A stretch of 64,000 bases of DNA from Lysobacter sp. MMG2 (GTDB lineage Bacteria > Pseudomonadota > Gammaproteobacteria > Xanthomonadales > Xanthomonadaceae). Below are positions 34,507 to 45,062 of this stretch, piece after piece (positions within the stretch are counted from its first letter, which is position 1; each line of letters starts with the position of its first letter). Under the pieces are notes generated by a model, which was given only the letters and a program-made list of their open reading frames with translations, was not told the DNA's origin and made no database searches. The DNA is taken from NCBI RefSeq assembly GCF_016735495.2, contig NZ_JAERQY020000001.1, positions 992,001 to 1,056,000 on the forward strand, given 5' to 3'. Made by a program: the position numbers and the translations under genes.

Positions 34507-35442
34507 TTGAACCTGCGCGATCTCAAATACCTGGTGGCCCTGGCCGACCACAAGCACTTCGGCCGCGCCGCCGCGGCCAGCTTCGTCAGCCAGCCGACGC
34601 TGTCGACCCAGATCAAGAAGCTCGAGGACGAGCTCGGCGTGGCGCTGGTCGAACGCGCTCCGCGCCGCGTGATGCTGACGCCGGTGGGCCGCGAGGTCGC
34701 CGAACGCGCGCGCAAGGTCATCGCCGATGTCGAGCAGATGGCGGAGATCGCGCGTCGCAGCCAGGACCCCGAGGCCGGCACGGTCCGGCTGGGCCTGTTC
34801 CCCACGCTGGGGCCTTACCTGCTGCCGCACGTGGTGCCGCGCCTGCGCCAGCGTTTTCCGCGCCTGGAACTGTTGCTGATCGAGGAAAAGACCGACCAGA
34901 TCCTCGCGCGTCTGCGCGATGGGCGCCTGGACGCGGGTCTGCTCGCGCTGCCCATCCATGACGACCAGCTGCACGTGGAGGTGCTGTTCGACGAACCGTT
35001 CCTGCTGGCCGTGCCGCAACAGCATGCGATGGCCGAACAGGATTCGCTGGACCTGCACGACCTGGATCACCAGCACCTGCTGCTGCTCGAGGAAGGCCAC
35101 TGCCTGCGCGACCAGGCGCTGGACGTGTGCCACATGGCCGGCGCCGACGAACGCGACGGGTTCCGCGCGACCAGTCTGGAAACGCTGCGGCAGATGGTCG
35201 CCGCCGGTGTCGGCATCACGCTGTTGCCGGTGCTGGCCGTGCAGCCGCCCGTGCCCTCCTCCCCCGACATCCACCTGCTGCGCTTCCGCGGCAACGCGCC
35301 GCATCGGCAGATCGCGATGGTGTGGCGGCGCAGTTCGGCGATGGGCGACTTCCTGATGCAGCTGGCGGGCGAGTTCCGAAAATTGCCCGAGCACCTCCTG
35401 CGCCCGCCGCAGCACGCGCCGTCGCAGGACAGCCGGCTGTAA
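34507..35442 (+). CDS. oxyR: Hydrogen-peroxide-sensing regulator OxyR
   Basis: 311 residues, LysR family. The N-terminal winged helix reads MNLRDLKYLVALADHKHFGRAA, and the sensor domain has the redox cysteines exactly at C199 and C208 (HCLRDQALDVC), as in E. coli OxyR, so it should form the same disulfide on peroxide exposure. The start is a TTG preceded by GAGGGA; no better codon gives the conserved N terminus. It lies downstream of ahpC-ahpF, whose promoter carries its probable site. Confidence 0.95.
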   Translation: MNLRDLKYLVALADHKHFGRAAAASFVSQPTLSTQIKKLEDELGVALVERAPRRVMLTPVGREVAERARKVIADVEQMAEIARRSQDPEAGTVRLGLFPTLGPYLLPHVVPRLRQRFPRLELLLIEEKTDQILARLRDGRLDAGLLALPIHDDQLHVEVLFDEPFLLAVPQQHAMAEQDSLDLHDLDHQHLLLLEEGHCLRDQALDVCHMAGADERDGFRATSLETLRQMVAAGVGITLLPVLAVQPPVPSSPDIHLLRFRGNAPHRQIAMVWRRSSAMGDFLMQLAGEFRKLPEHLLRPPQHAPSQDSRL

Positions 35443-35459
35443 CCGGCGACGCGATCGCC

Positions 35460-36035
35460 TCACTCCATGCCGATCTGACCCAGCCGGTAGCGCGTGAGGA
35501 GCGTCGTGCTCACGAGCATCGCGATGACAATGAAGGTGCAGGCCGCGTGCACGCGCCGGTTCGCGCTCCACGCGCACAGCACCATCAGGCCGATGCCGAA
35601 GATCTGCACGAGACGGAACGGCACGATCAGGGCGTTCAGTCCCATCATCGATTCCAGCAACAACGCCCATGCGCCCGCCGCCGCAAGCAGGCTGAAGAAC
35701 ACGGCGCGCGTGTCGTAGTAGTGCTTCTGCACGTCGATGGTGCCGTCGACGAGTTCGGGCAACAGGACGTGGCTGGCGATCACCAGCATGGCCGGCCCCA
35801 GCAGCACGAAGGCGAAGCCGGTGTAAGTCCATTCCTGCACGCCGCGCAGCATCCAGAACGACCACCACATCTGGATGTGCAGGCCGATCATCAGCACGAT
35901 CCACATCGCGTGCAGCCAGTAGGGCTTCACCCGGCGGCGCACCTGCACCATGTTGCCGATGCCCGCGAACAGCTGGGTCAGGCCGAGGCTCAGCACCATG
36001 GACACCATCACCGCGAGGTAATTGAACGCATCCAT
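35460..36035 (-). CDS. Hypothetical polytopic membrane protein
   Basis: 191 residues with about six hydrophobic segments: NYLAVMVSMVLSLGLTQLFAG, WLHAMWIVLMIGLHIQMWW, FAFVLLGPAMLVIASHVLLP, a central AVFFSLLAAAGAWALLLES, LVQIFGIGLMVLCAW and a final FIVIAMLVSTTLL. ATG 36035 is the first sensible start; the longer open frame upstream overlaps apt and has no coding character. I do not recognise the family. It converges with oxyR. Confidence 0.75.
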   Translation of the reverse strand: MDAFNYLAVMVSMVLSLGLTQLFAGIGNMVQVRRRVKPYWLHAMWIVLMIGLHIQMWWSFWMLRGVQEWTYTGFAFVLLGPAMLVIASHVLLPELVDGTIDVQKHYYDTRAVFFSLLAAAGAWALLLESMMGLNALIVPFRLVQIFGIGLMVLCAWSANRRVHAACTFIVIAMLVSTTLLTRYRLGQIGME

Positions 36036-36199
36036 CGGCGTGCGCCCGGCTGGCCGGCTCGGGCCGGCGATGTCGAGCGTAGCGCTCCGGCGCCGGTCGT
36101 TTCGACTGCCGGGGCGTAGCGGTGCCGTCGAAGGCGCGCTTCCCGTTTGCCGGAGCGGGCTGCGCCGGGACCCAACGCCCTGCCGAGGCGATGCCCCGC

Positions 36200-36721
36200 T
36201 CAGTAATGCAGCAAGGCGTGCAACGGCACTCCCACCGGCCAGCGCGACCGCCCGCCCAGCGCATCCAGTTCGATGAGCACGCTCGCGCCGACCAGGGTCG
36301 CGCCGAGCTTCTCCACCAGTTCGCGTGCGGCCGCCAGCGTCCCGCCGGTTGCCAGCACATCGTCCACGATCAGCGTGCGTTCGCCCGGACGCAGCGCGTC
36401 GTTGCGCGCCTGCAGCCGGTCCGTGCCGTATTCCAGCGCATAGGACACCTCGACCAGCGGCGGCGGCAGCTTGCCCGGCTTGCGCAGTGGGACGAAGCCG
36501 GCATGCAGCTTCTGCGCCAGCGCCGCACCGAAGATGAAACCGCGCGATTCGATCCCGCACACCGCCTGCACCTCACTGCCCTGCCACGGCTCAGCCAGCG
36601 CGTCGATGCAGCGGGCGAAGCTGCCCGCGTCCGCCAGCAGCGGGGTGACGTCGCGGAAGGTCACGCCGGGCTTGGGAAAGTCGGCGACGGCGCGGATCAG
36701 GGAGCGGAAATCGGTGGACAT
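36200..36721 (-). CDS. apt: Adenine phosphoribosyltransferase
   Basis: 173 residues, cytosolic purine salvage enzyme making AMP from adenine and PRPP. The N terminus FRSLIRAVADFPKPGVTFRDVTPLL and CGIESRGFIFGAALA are diagnostic, and the PRPP loop reads TLIVDDVLATGGTLAAA. The length matches the family. Gene order (DUF2007 gene upstream on the same strand, 46 bases) gives no extra functional hint. Confidence 0.96.
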   Translation of the reverse strand: MSTDFRSLIRAVADFPKPGVTFRDVTPLLADAGSFARCIDALAEPWQGSEVQAVCGIESRGFIFGAALAQKLHAGFVPLRKPGKLPPPLVEVSYALEYGTDRLQARNDALRPGERTLIVDDVLATGGTLAAARELVEKLGATLVGASVLIELDALGGRSRWPVGVPLHALLHY

Positions 36722-36767
36722 GGGACGGGCCGGCGTTGGGGCCGGTCACCATACCGGAAAGGGCCGT

Positions 36768-37043
36768 TCAGGCCGGCAGCCACCCGTGCGACGAATCCGC
36801 GGCCTCGTCGTCATCGGGCTCGGCGGCGGCGGGCTGGTTCAGCGGAAGCGTGGCGACGATGTCACTGGCTTCGGGCCAGACCACGTCCGGCACGCACACC
36901 AGGATGGTCCCGAACAGCGGCAACTCGCCCATCCCGCCCGTCAGGGCTTCGCCCTGCAGGAATACAGGGATCTCCTGCGCCTCCAGCGCATGCCGCACCA
37001 GATGGGCGTCGATCAGGTTGGCGGCTTGGTAGACGACTTTCAT
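36768..37043 (-). CDS. DUF2007 protein
   Basis: 91 residues. MKVVYQAANLIDAHLVRHAL followed by IPVFLQGEAL is the typical DUF2007 start, a small fold related to signal-transducing PII-like domains with no known biochemical role. The C terminus is acidic (EPDDDEAAD). ATG 37043 is favoured since an upstream ATG adds 11 residues not seen in the family. It is divergent from glnS and precedes apt. Confidence 0.8.
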   Translation of the reverse strand: MKVVYQAANLIDAHLVRHALEAQEIPVFLQGEALTGGMGELPLFGTILVCVPDVVWPEASDIVATLPLNQPAAAEPDDDEAADSSHGWLPA

Positions 37044-37159
37044 GGCGGGGCTCCCGACGGGGCGTATCGACAGCATACGCCCGGCCCTGAACGCGGGTGA
37101 CGGCGGCGGCCGGCATCACCGGCTAAACTTGACGGTCTTACCCGTCCACGGCTTTACGC

Positions 37160-38926
<1,767 letters not shown>

Positions 38927-38939
38927 GAAGGAGCCTGCC

Positions 38940-39374
38940 ATGCGCCGCCTGCCGAAGATCCTGCTCGCCGCTGTGCTGATGATGTCGTTGTTCGCGATCG
39001 CTTCGTGCGCCTCGCCGCAGGCCGAGCCCGCGCAGGCCGAGCCCGCGCAGGCGGCGACGCCGCAACGTGCCGCCGCGCCGCAGCCGGAACCCAAGCGCGT
39101 GGAGGCCCCGGCGGCCGCCGCGACCGGCGAGGCGATCAGGCTCGATTTCAGCTGCAAGACCGATTCCGACTGCGCCGTGAAGAACGTCGGCAACTGCTGC
39201 GGCGCCAAGCCCGCGTGCGTCAACGCCAACAGCCCGACCGATCCGGAAGGCGTCAAGGCCGAATGCGCGCGCAAGGGCATCATGGCGATGTGCGGCTTCA
39301 AGCCCGTCGAGGGCTGCCAGTGCGTGAAGGGTGAATGCAAGGACAAGGTCGCCGAAGTGGAATCGGTGCACTGA
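38940..39374 (+). CDS. Cys-rich lipoprotein
   Basis: 144 residues. A lipoprotein signal ends at C23 (LFAIASC), followed by a QAEPAQAEPAQA spacer and then a compact Cys-rich domain with nine further cysteines (SCKTDSDCAV, GNCCGAKPAC, ECARKG, MCGFKP, GCQCVKGECKD). The spacing suggests a small disulfide-stabilised domain, perhaps protein-binding or inhibitor-like; no family is assigned. An AAGGAG site precedes the start. The stop overlaps the start of the deaminase gene by one base (TGATG). Confidence 0.8.
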   Translation: MRRLPKILLAAVLMMSLFAIASCASPQAEPAQAEPAQAATPQRAAAPQPEPKRVEAPAAAATGEAIRLDFSCKTDSDCAVKNVGNCCGAKPACVNANSPTDPEGVKAECARKGIMAMCGFKPVEGCQCVKGECKDKVAEVESVH

Positions 39375-39949
39375 TGCTCTACGCGCAGGTCCACCTCACG
39401 TTGCCGGCATGGGTGCACGAGTCGGTCGACACCGATCGCGCGTACGTCGGCGATGAAGCCAAGGTCGAACTCGCCGTCGCGCTGTCGCGCACGAACATCG
39501 AGGCCGGCAGCGGCGGGCCGTTCGGCGCCGCGGTGTTCGGTCCCGACGACCGCCTCATCGCCATCGGCGTGAACCGCGTGCTGCCGCACAGCTGCTCGCT
39601 CGCGCATGCCGAGACGATGGCCTACATGCTCGCCCAGCAGCGCACGCAGCGCCCGCGCCTCAACGAGGACGCGGTCGGCGAACACATCGGCCCGATCACG
39701 CTGGCGACTTCCTCGCAGCCGTGCTGCCAGTGCTACGGCGCGACCATGTGGGCCGGCATCGACCGCCTGCTGATCGGCGCGCGCAGCGAGGACGTGGAAA
39801 CGCTGACCGAGTTCGACGAAGGCCCGCTGCCGGCGGACTGGGTCGGCGAACTCGAACGCCGCGGCATCCAGGTCGTGCGCGACGTGCACCGCGAGGCCGC
39901 GTGCGACGTGCTGCGCGCCTACGGCGAGTCCGGCGGCGAGCGCTACTGA
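39374..39949 (+). CDS. Nucleoside/deoxycytidylate-type deaminase
   Basis: 191 residues, zinc hydrolase of the cytidine-deaminase superfamily. H78-A-E80 supplies one zinc ligand and the proton shuttle (LAHAETMAYM); C117 and C120 complete the site (SSQPCCQCYGA). The substrate cannot be read from sequence; guanine, cytosine or an unusual base are all possible. It is coupled to the upstream lipoprotein by a TGATG overlap, an unexpected partner for a cytosolic enzyme. Confidence 0.83.
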   Translation: MLYAQVHLTLPAWVHESVDTDRAYVGDEAKVELAVALSRTNIEAGSGGPFGAAVFGPDDRLIAIGVNRVLPHSCSLAHAETMAYMLAQQRTQRPRLNEDAVGEHIGPITLATSSQPCCQCYGATMWAGIDRLLIGARSEDVETLTEFDEGPLPADWVGELERRGIQVVRDVHREAACDVLRAYGESGGERY

Positions 39950-39965
39950 TGGCGCGCGCAACGTC

Positions 39966-41030
39966 ATGACGCCCGGCGACGCCCTGCTCTGCTACTGCCG
40001 TCCCGGCTTCGAGCCCGAACTCGCCGGCGAACTGAGCGAGCGCGCCGCGCTCGCCGGCCATCCCGGCTACGCGCGCACCGAACGCAACAGCGGCTACGTC
40101 GAATTCCTCGGCGCCGACGCCGGTGCGCTCACGCGCGCGCTTCCGTTCGCGTCGCTGATCTTCGCCCGCCAGAAGCTGACCCGCATCGCCGAGCTGCGTG
40201 GACTCGATCCGAAGGACCGCATCACGCCGATCCTGCGCACGCTCGAAACCGTGCTTTCCAACGCATACACCTTCGGCGAGCTGTGGGTGGAGCATCCCGA
40301 TTCCGACGAAGCCAAGCCGCTGGCCGGGCTCGCGCGCAGCTTCGGCAATGCGCTGCGGCCGGTGCTGCGCAAGCGCGGCTGGCTGACGGGCGTCGACGAT
40401 CCGCGTCGCGCCAGGCTGCACGTCGTGTTCCTCGCCGGCGACCACGTGCTGCTGGCCATCGCCGAGGCCGGCGACAACGCGCCGTGGCCGCTCGGCATCC
40501 CGCGCCTGCGCATGCACGCCGATGCACCCAGCCGTTCCGCGCTCAAGCTGGAAGAAGCGCTGATGGTCCTGCTCAGCGAGAAGGAGCGCGAGAAGCTGCT
40601 GCGCGAAGGCATGCGCGGCGCCGACCTCGGCGCGGCGCCCGGCGGATGGAGCTGGGTGCTGGTGCGACAGGGACTGCGTGTGATGTCGGTCGACAACGGA
40701 CCACTGCAGGAGAAGCTGATGGAGAGCGGGCGCGTCGAGCACCTGCGCGAAGACGGCTTCCACTGGCATCCACGCGCGCCGTTGGACTGGATGGTGTGCG
40801 ACATGGTCGAACAGCCGCGGCGCGTCGCCGAGCGCATGGCGACCTGGGTGCGCGAAGGCTGGTGCAAGCACACGATCTTCAACCTCAAGCTGCCGATGAA
40901 GAAGCGCTGGGACGAAACGCGCCTGTGCCTGGAACTCTTCGAGGAACAGGCCGGCAAGCCGCTGCTGATTCGCGCGCGCCAGCTCTACCACGACCGCGAA
41001 GAGATCACGGTTTTCGCGACGTCGCGCTAA
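39966..41030 (+). CDS. rlmM: 23S rRNA (cytidine-2498-2'-O)-methyltransferase
   Basis: 354 residues. An N-terminal THUMP-like region (LLCYCRPGFEPELAGEL) is followed by an RrmJ-type SAM domain with MRGADLGAAPGGWSWVLVRQG, then LDWMVCDMVEQP and the catalytic Lys context FNLKLPMKKRW. Domain order and length match RlmM, which methylates the ribose of C2498 in 23S rRNA. Confidence 0.94.
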   Translation: MTPGDALLCYCRPGFEPELAGELSERAALAGHPGYARTERNSGYVEFLGADAGALTRALPFASLIFARQKLTRIAELRGLDPKDRITPILRTLETVLSNAYTFGELWVEHPDSDEAKPLAGLARSFGNALRPVLRKRGWLTGVDDPRRARLHVVFLAGDHVLLAIAEAGDNAPWPLGIPRLRMHADAPSRSALKLEEALMVLLSEKEREKLLREGMRGADLGAAPGGWSWVLVRQGLRVMSVDNGPLQEKLMESGRVEHLREDGFHWHPRAPLDWMVCDMVEQPRRVAERMATWVREGWCKHTIFNLKLPMKKRWDETRLCLELFEEQAGKPLLIRARQLYHDREEITVFATSR

Positions 41031-41146
41031 CACCACACTCACATGGGTGAACGCTGCGCATCGCGCGACGCGCCGGTGTGCGTGAATTGACCTGCGGTTG
41101 ATGTTGGGCGGGCTAGCGTCGGCCTCGTCCCCTACAGCGAGGTCAC

Positions 41147-41851
41147 ATGATGAAGTCCGCGCTTTCCCTTCCCAAGAATGTGATGGGCCCGAAGCTGTTG
41201 GCGATGGCGATCCTCGCCACGCTGGCCATCGCCGGCCCGGCCGCTGCGCAACGCACGCAGGGCGAACCGGCGAAGTCGAAGATCCAGGCCGAGGCCGCCG
41301 CCGAGGTCGCCTCGGAACAGGCCGAAGCCGCACGCGCCAGCGCGCAGACCGCGCGCGATGCCACCAGCGTCAGCGGCGGCACCTACACCACCATCAACCA
41401 GCAGGCCGACGCCGCGAACAAGGCCGCCAACCAGGCCGTCAACGCCGCTCACGACGCGCGCAGTGCGCAGAGCGCCGCGCAGTCCTCGGCCAATCCGAAG
41501 CAGGGCGCGGTCGAAGCGCGCGAAGCCGCGACCGCCGCCACCAACGCCAGCCTGCAGGCCCAGGCGTCCGCGGACGCCGCGGTGGAGCAGGCGTATCCGC
41601 AGCCGGCGCCGCCTCCGGCGACGGCACCCGCCTATGCGGGCCCGGTGAAGGAAGAGGTGCACGCCACCTCCAGCCCGCCGAATTCGACGCTCACCAACAA
41701 GGTCGATTTCAACGCGCTGGACACCAACCGCGACGGCAACCTCAGCCGCACCGAAGTCAGCGCGAACGCCACGCTGTCGGCGGATTTCAACGCGATCGAC
41801 GCCAACCGCGACGGTCGCATCACCCAGCGCGAGCTTGCCGGCGGTAAGTGA
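41147..41851 (+). CDS. Secreted Ala-rich coiled-coil protein with paired EF-hands
   Basis: 234 residues. Signal peptide (LLAMAILATLAIAGPAAAQ), then a long Ala/Gln/Ser-rich stretch to about 150 that should be helical, a Pro linker (QPAPPPATAPAYAGP), and two EF-hand loops near the C terminus: DTNRDGNLSRTE and DANRDGRITQRE, both with canonical calcium ligands. It is probably a periplasmic or surface calcium-binding protein of unknown role. Tandem ATGs at 41147 and 41150 make the exact start uncertain. Confidence 0.8.
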   Translation: MMKSALSLPKNVMGPKLLAMAILATLAIAGPAAAQRTQGEPAKSKIQAEAAAEVASEQAEAARASAQTARDATSVSGGTYTTINQQADAANKAANQAVNAAHDARSAQSAAQSSANPKQGAVEAREAATAATNASLQAQASADAAVEQAYPQPAPPPATAPAYAGPVKEEVHATSSPPNSTLTNKVDFNALDTNRDGNLSRTEVSANATLSADFNAIDANRDGRITQRELAGGK

Positions 41852-41873
41852 CCTGTCGAAGCCGTCGGCGATG

Positions 41874-41910
41874 GCGAACCCCTCCCGCGCCGGGAGGGGT
41901 TCGCTTTATT
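41874..41910. terminator. Terminator between the EF-hand gene and ubiI-like gene
   Basis: A perfect 14-bp stem (GCGAACCCCTCCCG / CGGGAGGGGTTCGC) with a 3-base loop is followed by TTTATT on the plus strand. It ends at the stop of the convergent ubiI-like gene. Confidence 0.9.
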
Positions 41911-43099
41911 GACCGGCCGCGTGACGCCAGAAGGCGTGTGTGAGCGGCGGAAGTTTCCCGGCCAGCCCCAGCAGCGGCCCGCGCAGCAGCGTGGCCGCGA
42001 CCGAATCGTTGGAGAACAGACGGTTGATGCCGTCGAAGGCATACGCCGACATCGCATTCTCGCTGCGCTGCTGCCGCGCCCAGCGTGACAGGCGCGCGGC
42101 CGGATCGCGCCCGGCTCGCTGCGCATCGGCCAGCGTGCGCCGCAGCGTCGCCACGTCGCGCAATCCCAGGTTCACACCCTGCCCCGCCAGCGGATGCACC
42201 GCATGCGCGGCGTCGCCGACCACGACAAGGCGTCCGGCGACGAGCGACTGCGCCAACTGCAAACGCAACGGGAATGCGGCGCGGCGGGACACGCGCGTCA
42301 GTGCTCCCAGCGTGCCAGCGAACGCGGACTGGAGTTCGCGCAGGAACGTCGTGTCGTCGATCTCCAGCAAACGCTGCGCCTCGACGTCGGGCAGCGTCCA
42401 CACGATCGAGCTGAGATTGGGCTCGCCGAACGGCAGGAACGCCAGCGGCCCCGTCGGCAGGAAACGCTGCCAGCAGGTGGCCTGGTGCGGCAGCTCGCTT
42501 TCGACGAACGCAACCAGCCCGCGCTGGCCGTAATCGCGGCGCGGCGCCTGGATACCGGCAAGCGAACGAAGCTTCGATTCGGCGCCGTCGGCGGCGACCA
42601 CGATCCGCGCACGCAGCGAGAGCCCACTTTCGAGCACGACGGTCGCACCGCTGTCGTCCTGCTCGAGCGCGACGACGCTGTCCGGGCAGTGCAACTGCAC
42701 GCCCGCTGCCGGCAAGGCGGCCCACAGGCGATCGACGAGCAGCGCGTGTTCGACGATCCAGCCCAGCTCGCGACGGCCGAAGGCGTCGGCATCGAAGACG
42801 AGTTCACCGCCACCGGCCGCGTCCCACACCCGCATCGCGCGGTACGGTTGCAGCCGTGCGGATGCGATCTCGCGCCACACGCCCAGGTCGTCGAGCAGCG
42901 CCGCGTTGTCGGGCGCGAAGGCATACACACGCAGGTCGATGCGTTCGGCGTCGGGCGGCAGCGGCTGCCAGGCCGGCGGCTGGCGGGATTCGACCAGCGC
43001 CACGCGCAGACCGTCACGCGCGAACGCGAGCGCGGCCGCCGCGCCGACCACGCCGGCGCCGACCACCACCACATCCAGTCCGCTTCCCCGCCGGCTCAT
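41906..43099 (-). CDS. ubiI: FAD-dependent ubiquinone hydroxylase (UbiI/VisC-like)
   Basis: 397 residues, flavoprotein monooxygenase of the UbiH/COQ6 family. FAD motif VVVVGAGVVGAAAALAFA at the N terminus, the middle DG-type segment VVAADGAESKLRSLAG, and GDAAHAVHPLAGQGVNLGLRD near the C terminus. It should hydroxylate the benzene ring in ubiquinone synthesis, most likely C5. The choice of UbiI over UbiF is by position beside ubiH and is less certain. The start overlaps the ubiH stop (ATGA). Confidence 0.83.
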   Translation of the reverse strand: MSRRGSGLDVVVVGAGVVGAAAALAFARDGLRVALVESRQPPAWQPLPPDAERIDLRVYAFAPDNAALLDDLGVWREIASARLQPYRAMRVWDAAGGGELVFDADAFGRRELGWIVEHALLVDRLWAALPAAGVQLHCPDSVVALEQDDSGATVVLESGLSLRARIVVAADGAESKLRSLAGIQAPRRDYGQRGLVAFVESELPHQATCWQRFLPTGPLAFLPFGEPNLSSIVWTLPDVEAQRLLEIDDTTFLRELQSAFAGTLGALTRVSRRAAFPLRLQLAQSLVAGRLVVVGDAAHAVHPLAGQGVNLGLRDVATLRRTLADAQRAGRDPAARLSRWARQQRSENAMSAYAFDGINRLFSNDSVAATLLRGPLLGLAGKLPPLTHAFWRHAAGQ

Positions 43100-44379
43100 G
43101 CGCGGTTCTCCCGGCACAACGCGGGCACGTCGCCGCGATAACCCATCGCACCGCCGACCAGATAGGACTGCGCCGACGCGACGCGATCCACCGCGAACAA
43201 GCCCAGGCTGCGCAGCGGCCGCAGCAGCGGCGCGGCGTTCGCGGTCAGGCGGGCGAGGCCGTCGGAGAATCCCACCGTGCGTTCGCGATCTTCGCGGCGG
43301 CGCGCGGTGTAGGCGTCGAGCAGCGCGGCATGGCCGCAATCGCCGCTTGCATCCAGCGCGCGCATGTCGGCGATGAGTTCGGCCAGCGTGAGCGCATCGC
43401 GCAGGCCGAGGTTGAAACCCTGCGCGCCGATCGGGTGAATCGTCTGCGCGGCGTTGCCGATGAGCACCGCACGCGGTGCGACGGTGCGATGCGCGACGAC
43501 GCGGATCGCCGCGTGCGCGCTGCGCGGTCCGCACGACAGGAACCGTCCGGCGCGCCAGCCGAAGGCCTCCTGCGCACGCGCGAGGAAGCCGGCTTCGTCC
43601 AGCGCGGCCACGGCGTCGGCGTCTTCGCGCGCGACGGCATGGATCAGGCCGTAGTGGCGGTCGCCGCGCGGCAGCAGCGCGGTCGGGCCGTCGTTGCCGA
43701 GGCGTTCGTAGGCGGTGCCGTCGGGCGGTCGCGAGCCGCGCACGCGCGCGATGAACAGCGCCTGCAGGTAATCGTGCTCGTCCACGCCGATGCCCAGCGT
43801 TTCGCGCACGGCGCTGCGCGTGCCGTCGGCGGCGACGAGCAGGCGCGTGTGCAGCAAACGTTCGCCGTCGGCATCGGCCACGCGGATTGCGCGCGATTCG
43901 TCCGATACGTCCGCCAGGCCGAGGAAGCGCACCGGCCGATAGCGTGTGAGCGTCGTCGCTTCCGCGAGCCGGGCTTCCAGCGCTTCGCCGAAATCACGTG
44001 CGACCACCACGCGACCGAACTCGCTGCGGCCGTAACGCGCGGCGTCGAGCAGGCCGCGGCCGAAATCGCCTCGGCGGCTGATGTGGATGCGCTGGATCGC
44101 ACCGGCCGGCGCACGCAGCTTCTGCATGACGCCGAGTGCGGTGAGCGCGTTGACGGTGGCCTCGGCGAAGCTGAGGTTGCGCTCGTCGAACACCGCCGGC
44201 AGCGTGCCGGGCGGCGTGGCCTCGACCAGGCCGACGTCGAGTCCCAGGCGCTCCAACGCGATCGCCAGGCTGGCGCCGACCAGGCCGCCGCCGACGATCA
44301 CAACGTCGTGGACGGTGTCGCGCGAGGGGGTGTCTCCGGGCGCGCCGGAGGGCGGAGTTGAGGGGGCCGCTACAGGCAT
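43096..44379 (-). CDS. ubiH: 2-octaprenyl-6-methoxyphenol hydroxylase
   Basis: 427 residues. FAD motif VVIVGGGLVGASLAIALE, the DG segment LVAADGTRSAVRE and the C-terminal IGNAAQTIHPIGAQGFNLGLRD are typical of UbiH, which adds the C1 hydroxyl in aerobic ubiquinone synthesis. The first 22 residues are a poorly conserved Pro/Ser-rich extension, and no clear ribosome site precedes ATG 44379, so a start nearer VHDVVIVGGG is possible. It forms an operon with the ubiI-like gene. Confidence 0.9.
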   Translation of the reverse strand: MPVAAPSTPPSGAPGDTPSRDTVHDVVIVGGGLVGASLAIALERLGLDVGLVEATPPGTLPAVFDERNLSFAEATVNALTALGVMQKLRAPAGAIQRIHISRRGDFGRGLLDAARYGRSEFGRVVVARDFGEALEARLAEATTLTRYRPVRFLGLADVSDESRAIRVADADGERLLHTRLLVAADGTRSAVRETLGIGVDEHDYLQALFIARVRGSRPPDGTAYERLGNDGPTALLPRGDRHYGLIHAVAREDADAVAALDEAGFLARAQEAFGWRAGRFLSCGPRSAHAAIRVVAHRTVAPRAVLIGNAAQTIHPIGAQGFNLGLRDALTLAELIADMRALDASGDCGHAALLDAYTARRREDRERTVGFSDGLARLTANAAPLLRPLRSLGLFAVDRVASAQSYLVGGAMGYRGDVPALCRENRA

Positions 44380-44432
44380 TGCGCTATGCTAACGGTTCCT
44401 GAAGGCCCTGACCTTCCCCAGATTCCGCCCCG

Positions 44433-45053
44433 ATGAACCGTCCAGTTTCGACCTCGCCCGCTACGCCCGCCTCCAGCTCCCTGTTCGCCCCCGGCCCGCT
44501 GGTGCTGATCGGCATGATCGTCATCGCCGCGCTCTCGCGCCTGCTGCCGCATCCGCCGAACTTCTCGCCGGTCGAGGCGGTCGCGCTGTTCGGCGGCGCC
44601 TACTTCGCCTCGCGCGCGTTGGCCATCGCGATCCCGCTGGTGGCGATGCTGCTGTCGGACGTGATCCTGGGCCTGACCCTGGGCGGTACGTACTTCGAAC
44701 ACTTCACCAGCTCCACCTACCTGGTGACCTGGCTGTCGGTTTACGTCTGTATCGCCCTGTCGGCGGCGCTGGGCTTCGGCCTGCGCGGTCGCGTGAGCGG
44801 CGCGCGCGTGCTGGGTTATTCGCTGATGGGCTCGGTGCTGTTCTTCGTGGTGACCAATTTCGCCGTGTGGGCGACGGCCACGCCGGTCAACGCGCATCCG
44901 GCCTGCATGACCGGCCTGATGCCGTGCTACGCCGCGGCGCTGCCGTTCTTCCAGTGGACCGTGCTGGGCACGCTGTTCTACGCCGCGATCCTGTTCGGCG
45001 GCTTCGCCCTGCTGCGTCAGCGCGTGCCGGCACTGCGCGCGCAGACGGTGTAA
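44433..45053 (+). CDS. DUF6580-type putative transporter protein
   Basis: 206 residues with five or six membrane segments. Conserved features are HPPNFSPVEAVALFGGAYF after the first helix, IAIPLVAMLLSDVILGL, and NFAVWATATPVN with a downstream FFQWTVLGTLFYAAILFG. This pattern fits DUF6580, sometimes linked to cobalt/vitamin uptake modules. The next gene encodes a cobalamin adenosyltransferase 9 bases on, which fits a corrinoid-related role, but that is inference. Confidence 0.75.
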   Translation: MNRPVSTSPATPASSSLFAPGPLVLIGMIVIAALSRLLPHPPNFSPVEAVALFGGAYFASRALAIAIPLVAMLLSDVILGLTLGGTYFEHFTSSTYLVTWLSVYVCIALSAALGFGLRGRVSGARVLGYSLMGSVLFFVVTNFAVWATATPVNAHPACMTGLMPCYAAALPFFQWTVLGTLFYAAILFGGFALLRQRVPALRAQTV

Positions 45054-45062
45054 GCGGCGCCG

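Noticed and set aside
32016-34805. 929-codon minus-strand frame opposite ahpC and ahpF
   Set aside because: Antisense shadow of two well-identified genes.
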